Part shown: piece after piece, positions 61,081 through 64,000 of the stretch | How the letters are laid out: every line of letters starts with the position of its first letter | Numbering within the stretch: position 1 is the first letter of the stretch | NCBI GenBank assembly: GCA_017302795.1 | Contig: JAFLCB010000011.1 | Location: 62,001 to 126,000, forward strand | Reading direction: 5' to 3' | DNA length: 64,000 nt | Source: Deltaproteobacteria bacterium | Lineage (GTDB): Bacteria; Bdellovibrionota; Bdellovibrionia; Bdellovibrionales; JAMPXM01 | Notes under the pieces: generated by a model | What the model was told of the DNA's origin: nothing | Databases searched by the model: none | Seen by the model: the letters and a program-made list of their open reading frames with translations, nothing else | Position numbers and translations under genes: made by a program

Positions 61081-61109
61081 GGTGTCAGGGATAAACGGTA
61101 TCTGGCACC
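61081..61109. repeat. 29-bp GC-rich hairpin (REP-like)
   Basis: GGTGTCAG pairs with CTGGCACC with one G-T wobble, and inner GATA with TATC, leaving a five-base loop. It sits in the 200-bp gap between divergent genes. The GTGTCAGG arm resembles the closing stem at 57705, so both may be copies of a genomic palindromic repeat. Confidence 0.5.
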
Positions 61110-61226
61110 AATTGATTCGGCGAGTCCGGCTGCATCGAGTTGAATCCGTTGCCGGAAACAGCGAAATAGGCTATAACCGGTGCCGATGCGAAAAGGCTCG
61201 CGCATAACACACTTCGGAGGCTCCAA

Positions 61227-61610
61227 ATGGTCGTAAATTCAAGTTCGCCACGGTTTCTTCGCCAAGAAGGTGTCATCGCCGGAGTTGCTGCCGGGATCGC
61301 TGCGGACTTTAAAGCAGATGTGATCCTAGTTAGGATCGCTTGGGTAGCGGCTGTTTGTTTGGGGTTTGGATTTATTCTTTATCCGATTCTTTGGATCGCG
61401 CTGCCAAAGGCTTCTGACCCGAATTTAGGTAACGAAGGCCGCTTGATGGGCGTTTGTAACCAAGTCGCACGCCGCTGGGGTCAACCAGTCGGTCTGGTCC
61501 GTCTTCTTGCTCTCGCGGTTTTCCTGATGAGCGGCGGAACAGCGATCTTTGGTTATTTGCTGACGTACTTAATTCTTGGCAAAGACGCCTCTGCCCCAGC
61601 CACAAAGTAA
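61227..61610 (+). CDS. Tandem PspC-domain membrane protein
   Basis: 127 residues with GGAGG before ATG 61227. Two PspC-like units: GVIAGVAAGIAADFKADVIL with a membrane helix, and RLMGVCNQVARRWGQPVGLV with a second. PspC activates the phage-shock response at the membrane. Here no PspA or PspF gene is adjacent, so a stand-alone membrane-stress role is inferred. Confidence 0.85.
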   Translation: MVVNSSSPRFLRQEGVIAGVAAGIAADFKADVILVRIAWVAAVCLGFGFILYPILWIALPKASDPNLGNEGRLMGVCNQVARRWGQPVGLVRLLALAVFLMSGGTAIFGYLLTYLILGKDASAPATK

Positions 61611-61638
61611 CCTGAAAGAAGACCGGCGGTTCACCCGG

Positions 61639-62948
61639 CTATTTTCGTACACAGTACACTTTGCCGCTCACGAATTTGTGGACGCTCTCTTTTGACCAAT
61701 CCCAACCCGTCTGACAATCTAACCCTTTGAATCGGTGGAATTCTGGTGGATTCAATGCTCGACCTGAGGGTACAAGTGCGATTCGGGTTCCGACGCGCGT
61801 GTCCGCGAAAAAATCATCATCCAGGGCTGACCAATTATCGGTCTTAAACCAAAGGTAGGCCAAAGAGCGCAGTGAGCTTAAGAATTTCTTGTCGAGAAGG
61901 TCGTTTTTAGAACCGCTAAAGTTTAAACACAGCGTCGCTTCTTCTACTTTTTCCAAACCCAGTAACGAATCCTTTCTCGCCACGAAATTAGGAATCTGCA
62001 CGTAGTTTGACTTTCCAGTTTCACCGAGGTCACACAAGACAATTCTCCGCAGCGGAGATGTCCTCATGCTCAAAAAAGTTCCAGCGTGGATGGTCACCGG
62101 TTGTGCTGGGTCAGAGACAAGAATGAGTTCTTCAAGATGAGGCAGTTCGCGCAAGGCCATGTAGTCGAGCAAATCGACGTTGTGCAGCTCAAGATACTCT
62201 AGCATCTTGAATTCTTTCTTGGCGGCCCGAGCGAGCAAAGCGTTTTGGTTCCATTCTGTACTGAGACGCTTAATTCCGGACCACACTTGGCGATCAAGCT
62301 TGCGCCATTCGGGCACAATGACGTTCATCTTGCCAAGCTTGAGACTCGCAAGATCGCTGGGAACGATTTTCTCGATGGCTTCATCCGCACGAAACTCGAT
62401 TGAGCGCAGCTTACCGAGCTCTTCGATAGAAATCTTGTCACAAGCAGCGCCCCCGAAAGCCCGCTCAAGCGCTCCGCGCATTGCAGCTGAGCGACTACAG
62501 ACGCGCGCGCGATCAATTTGCGAACTTAACTGATATCTCCCATCGTCAAGTCCGCAAAGATTCAGATACTCATGCAGCACGAGGCGACGCTTTTCAAAGC
62601 CTTCGTCGATCGAATCCCATGCAGACTGGTTGACGACAATTTCGGGTGGAGTTTTACTCGAGTGATTAAGTTTGGGGTGATTGATGGCGTCCACGATTTC
62701 GCCGGATTTAATATCCTTAAGAGTATCAGTCGTGCTTCGAGGATTGCCCTCTCGAGCTTCACCGTATCGATTCCGACGACGGGTCGCTGCTTAAGGTCGG
62801 ACAAAAGTTGATGTGCGATCGATACAAAGCTGGCGGCGCGAGCGTCGCCTCCATGACCTGTCTCGTGTCCCGCATGGCCTGTGGCGGTGAGAACTAATGC
62901 AAAATATAGCGCAAAATATAGCGCAAGAATTCTGCTGCTGTTTTTCAT
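61639..62948 (-). pseudogene. Frameshifted secreted LRR-like protein
   Basis: The leader MKNSSRILALYFALYFAL starts at ATG 62948 (GGGAAAG upstream). The frame runs to about 62735, where it goes out of register: the -1 frame continues STTDTLKDIKSGEIVDAINH and LVLHEYLNLCGLDDGRYQLS, which is a recognisable conserved secreted-protein pattern, then leucine-rich segments to 61639. A single -1 shift near 62727-62738 would restore one protein of about 435 residues. It is either a recent frameshift, a sequencing error or, less likely, programmed. Confidence 0.7.
62899..62922. repeat. Two tandem 12-bp copies encoding ALYF-ALYF
   Basis: GCAAAATATAGC occurs twice in succession inside the leader of the frameshifted gene, duplicating four residues. 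It marks a slippage-prone spot in that gene. Confidence 0.7.
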
Positions 62949-63757
62949 AGACTTTCCCTTTGCTGCGTCAGCGGGAATAATTGTATTGCCAGCCGATACA
63001 CCTCTTTTTTTTCGCCGCCTTCGAGGTAGGCGCAAAGTCGCCGGCGAAATATCCGAATTCTTCGATTCGCTTCTATGATCCGCCTCGGGTCAGCGACCAT
63101 TGTCATCCCTGAAAAATCAGAAGCAACAAACCACGCAGTGTCATCAAGTTTATCGAGGACGTCACTTGCGAGTTGCAGAAACTGTCGGTTTGTACGGCGA
63201 ACACCAAGGTTGCGAACTCTATCGGTGGTTGTAAACTGGCGTCCGCTTGCGCGCAGCTTACCTTGGGCCGTTCGGTCAAGAAGCTGAAGTCTTTCGAGGC
63301 GTCTCACGGCCGCCTCTGCCTCAGTTTTCGTGATGCCAAGTCGCTCCGAAATCCAGGCAATTTCGGATTTGAATCCGCGAGTTTCTGCAAGTGATAAAAC
63401 GGCGAAGTGGTACCAATCAGAAAGCAAAGCAATTTGATCGGCGTCAAGCTGCGTAAACGATACTTCACTTGGCTGCTGGTCGGAATTCTCGGTGTTTAAA
63501 CTTGCTGCCAGCAGAGGTTTATCTACTTGTAGTCGCCGCATAAGATGTGCTGCCGCCTTTTTTGAAATCGATCGTCTTCCGTTGAAAATGCGAGAAAGCG
63601 TCGCCGCACTGAGCCCCAGAAGTTTGGCATACGCCCGAAGTGAAAATCGCGGATTTCGCGCCCGCTTTTCGTCAAATTCGTTTTTCAAAAGCGAATAGAG
63701 CTTGCGCTGCGGAAGATTCGAGAGCGGAGGTCGCGTGGATTTCATCATGGGTGTCAT
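62945..63757 (-). CDS. TIGR02147 family regulator
   Basis: 270 residues from ATG 63757; earlier in-frame starts (63895) precede the palindrome and have no ribosome site. N-terminal HTH (RFSLRAYAKLLGLSAATLSRIF) and the TIGR02147 core (SDWYHFAVLSLAETRGFKSE, ISERLGITKTEAEAAVRRLE). The family is abundant in Bdellovibrio and Fibrobacter; its targets are unknown. Its stop overlaps the next leader start (ATGA), so it is coupled to the frameshifted gene. Divergent from the Tat gene at the right edge. Confidence 0.88.
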   Translation of the reverse strand: MTPMMKSTRPPLSNLPQRKLYSLLKNEFDEKRARNPRFSLRAYAKLLGLSAATLSRIFNGRRSISKKAAAHLMRRLQVDKPLLAASLNTENSDQQPSEVSFTQLDADQIALLSDWYHFAVLSLAETRGFKSEIAWISERLGITKTEAEAAVRRLERLQLLDRTAQGKLRASGRQFTTTDRVRNLGVRRTNRQFLQLASDVLDKLDDTAWFVASDFSGMTMVADPRRIIEANRRIRIFRRRLCAYLEGGEKKEVYRLAIQLFPLTQQRESL

Positions 63758-63801
63758 ATGAGACCCGACCCTAGTCTGAGCGGACAGCTGTTGCCAATTT
63801 G

Positions 63802-63824
63802 AAACGCAACAGATTGTTGCGTTT
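63802..63824. promoter_or_regulatory. Palindromic operator between TIGR02147 and Tat-protein genes
   Basis: AAACGCAAC and GTTGCGTTT form a perfect 9-bp-arm palindrome with five bases between, 45 bp from the regulator start and 83 bp from the Tat gene start. It is the natural binding site for the TIGR02147 protein or another regulator of the divergent pair. Confidence 0.55.
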
Positions 63825-63906
63825 TGAAAGGTTTCCTTTTGACCCGAACGTCCGCAGACGGCAGTAGCTATCTGAAGCACTAGACGTCTAATCAAGGAGC
63901 TCTTCT

Positions 63907-64000
63907 ATGACCCGTCGCGAACTGATCACCAAACTCGGAAGCCATGGTCTTGCCTTTGGCCTGATGGCCCATACTTGGCCGGCGAAGGCGGCACCTCCCG
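63907..64000 (+). CDS. Tat-exported protein (partial, C-terminus off window)
   Basis: Only 31 residues are in the window. MTRRELITKLGSHGLAFGLM followed by an Ala-Lys-Ala cleavage region is a Tat signal with the twin arginines at positions 3-4. AAGGAG is nine bases upstream of the ATG. The rest, and the enzyme it exports, lie beyond the right edge. Confidence 0.75.
   Translation, partial: MTRRELITKLGSHGLAFGLMAHTWPAKAAPP

Noticed and set aside
1-64000. CRISPR array, intact insertion sequence, prophage or integrase
   Set aside because: No regularly spaced repeats, transposase or integrase motifs were found on either strand by reading.

Overview
The window looks like chromosome of a Gram-negative, predatory-type deltaproteobacterial lineage, most likely Bdellovibrionota. 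This is inference: there is a TIGR02147-type regulator, many small Sec or lipobox-bearing secreted proteins, a DUF2138/DUF1175/A2M/DUF2300 locus, and a mid-range base composition. No rRNA, tRNA, CRISPR array or intact insertion sequence was seen.

Layout. 1-6.6 kb: an ahpC-ahpF peroxide-defence pair (ahpF runs off the left edge), a secreted nuclease and three lipoprotein genes. 6.7-8.4 kb: an Rrf2 repressor and an old-yellow-enzyme gene sharing a 19-bp palindromic operator. 8.4-16.8 kb: an envelope or metabolite region with two divergently transcribed SGNH-type proteins (one apparently catalytically dead), a PP-loop ATPase, a DUF5989 peptide, then an operon with a muramidase-like protein and an O-antigen-ligase-type membrane protein. 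17-23.4 kb: housekeeping and stress genes (Gre-like factor, phosphatase, TIGR01777 epimerase, a glutaredoxin without its cysteine, tandem Usp, rhomboid). 23.5-27.5 kb: a compact phosphorelay of hybrid kinase, OmpR-type regulator, membrane-tethered receiver and HPt protein. 28.6-30.5 kb: an AraC regulator divergent from an NmrA-like oxidoreductase.

30.7-40.9 kb: a five-gene, tightly overlapping operon equivalent to E. coli yfaP/T/A/S/Q (Pseudomonas mag). It encodes a thioester-bearing alpha-2-macroglobulin, an NlpC/P60-like protein and a large lipoprotein combining HExxH, penicillin-binding-protein-type and SpoIID-type signatures. This looks like a periplasmic surveillance or peptidoglycan module. 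41-51.5 kb: an autoregulated XRE cassette and a cluster of secreted proteins, including a 1499-residue protein with an ADP-ribosyltransferase-like N-terminus translationally coupled to an LRR/DUF1963 membrane protein.

53-58 kb is an accessory, scarred region: two truncated genes meet head to head at an apparent deletion, followed by ASCH and DUF2779 nuclease genes, a DnaB-like ATPase carrying a Tat-type leader, and a RelE/HigB-HigA toxin-antitoxin pair fused into one reading frame. A 0.54-kb non-coding stretch there holds a palindromic promoter and a structured repeat. 58-64 kb: small secreted or membrane proteins, a free-standing secretin N-domain protein that seems to start at AUA, a tandem PspC protein, a frameshifted secreted gene, and a TIGR02147 regulator divergent from a Tat-exported protein cut by the right edge.

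All family assignments come from reading motifs in the translations; no database search was run.
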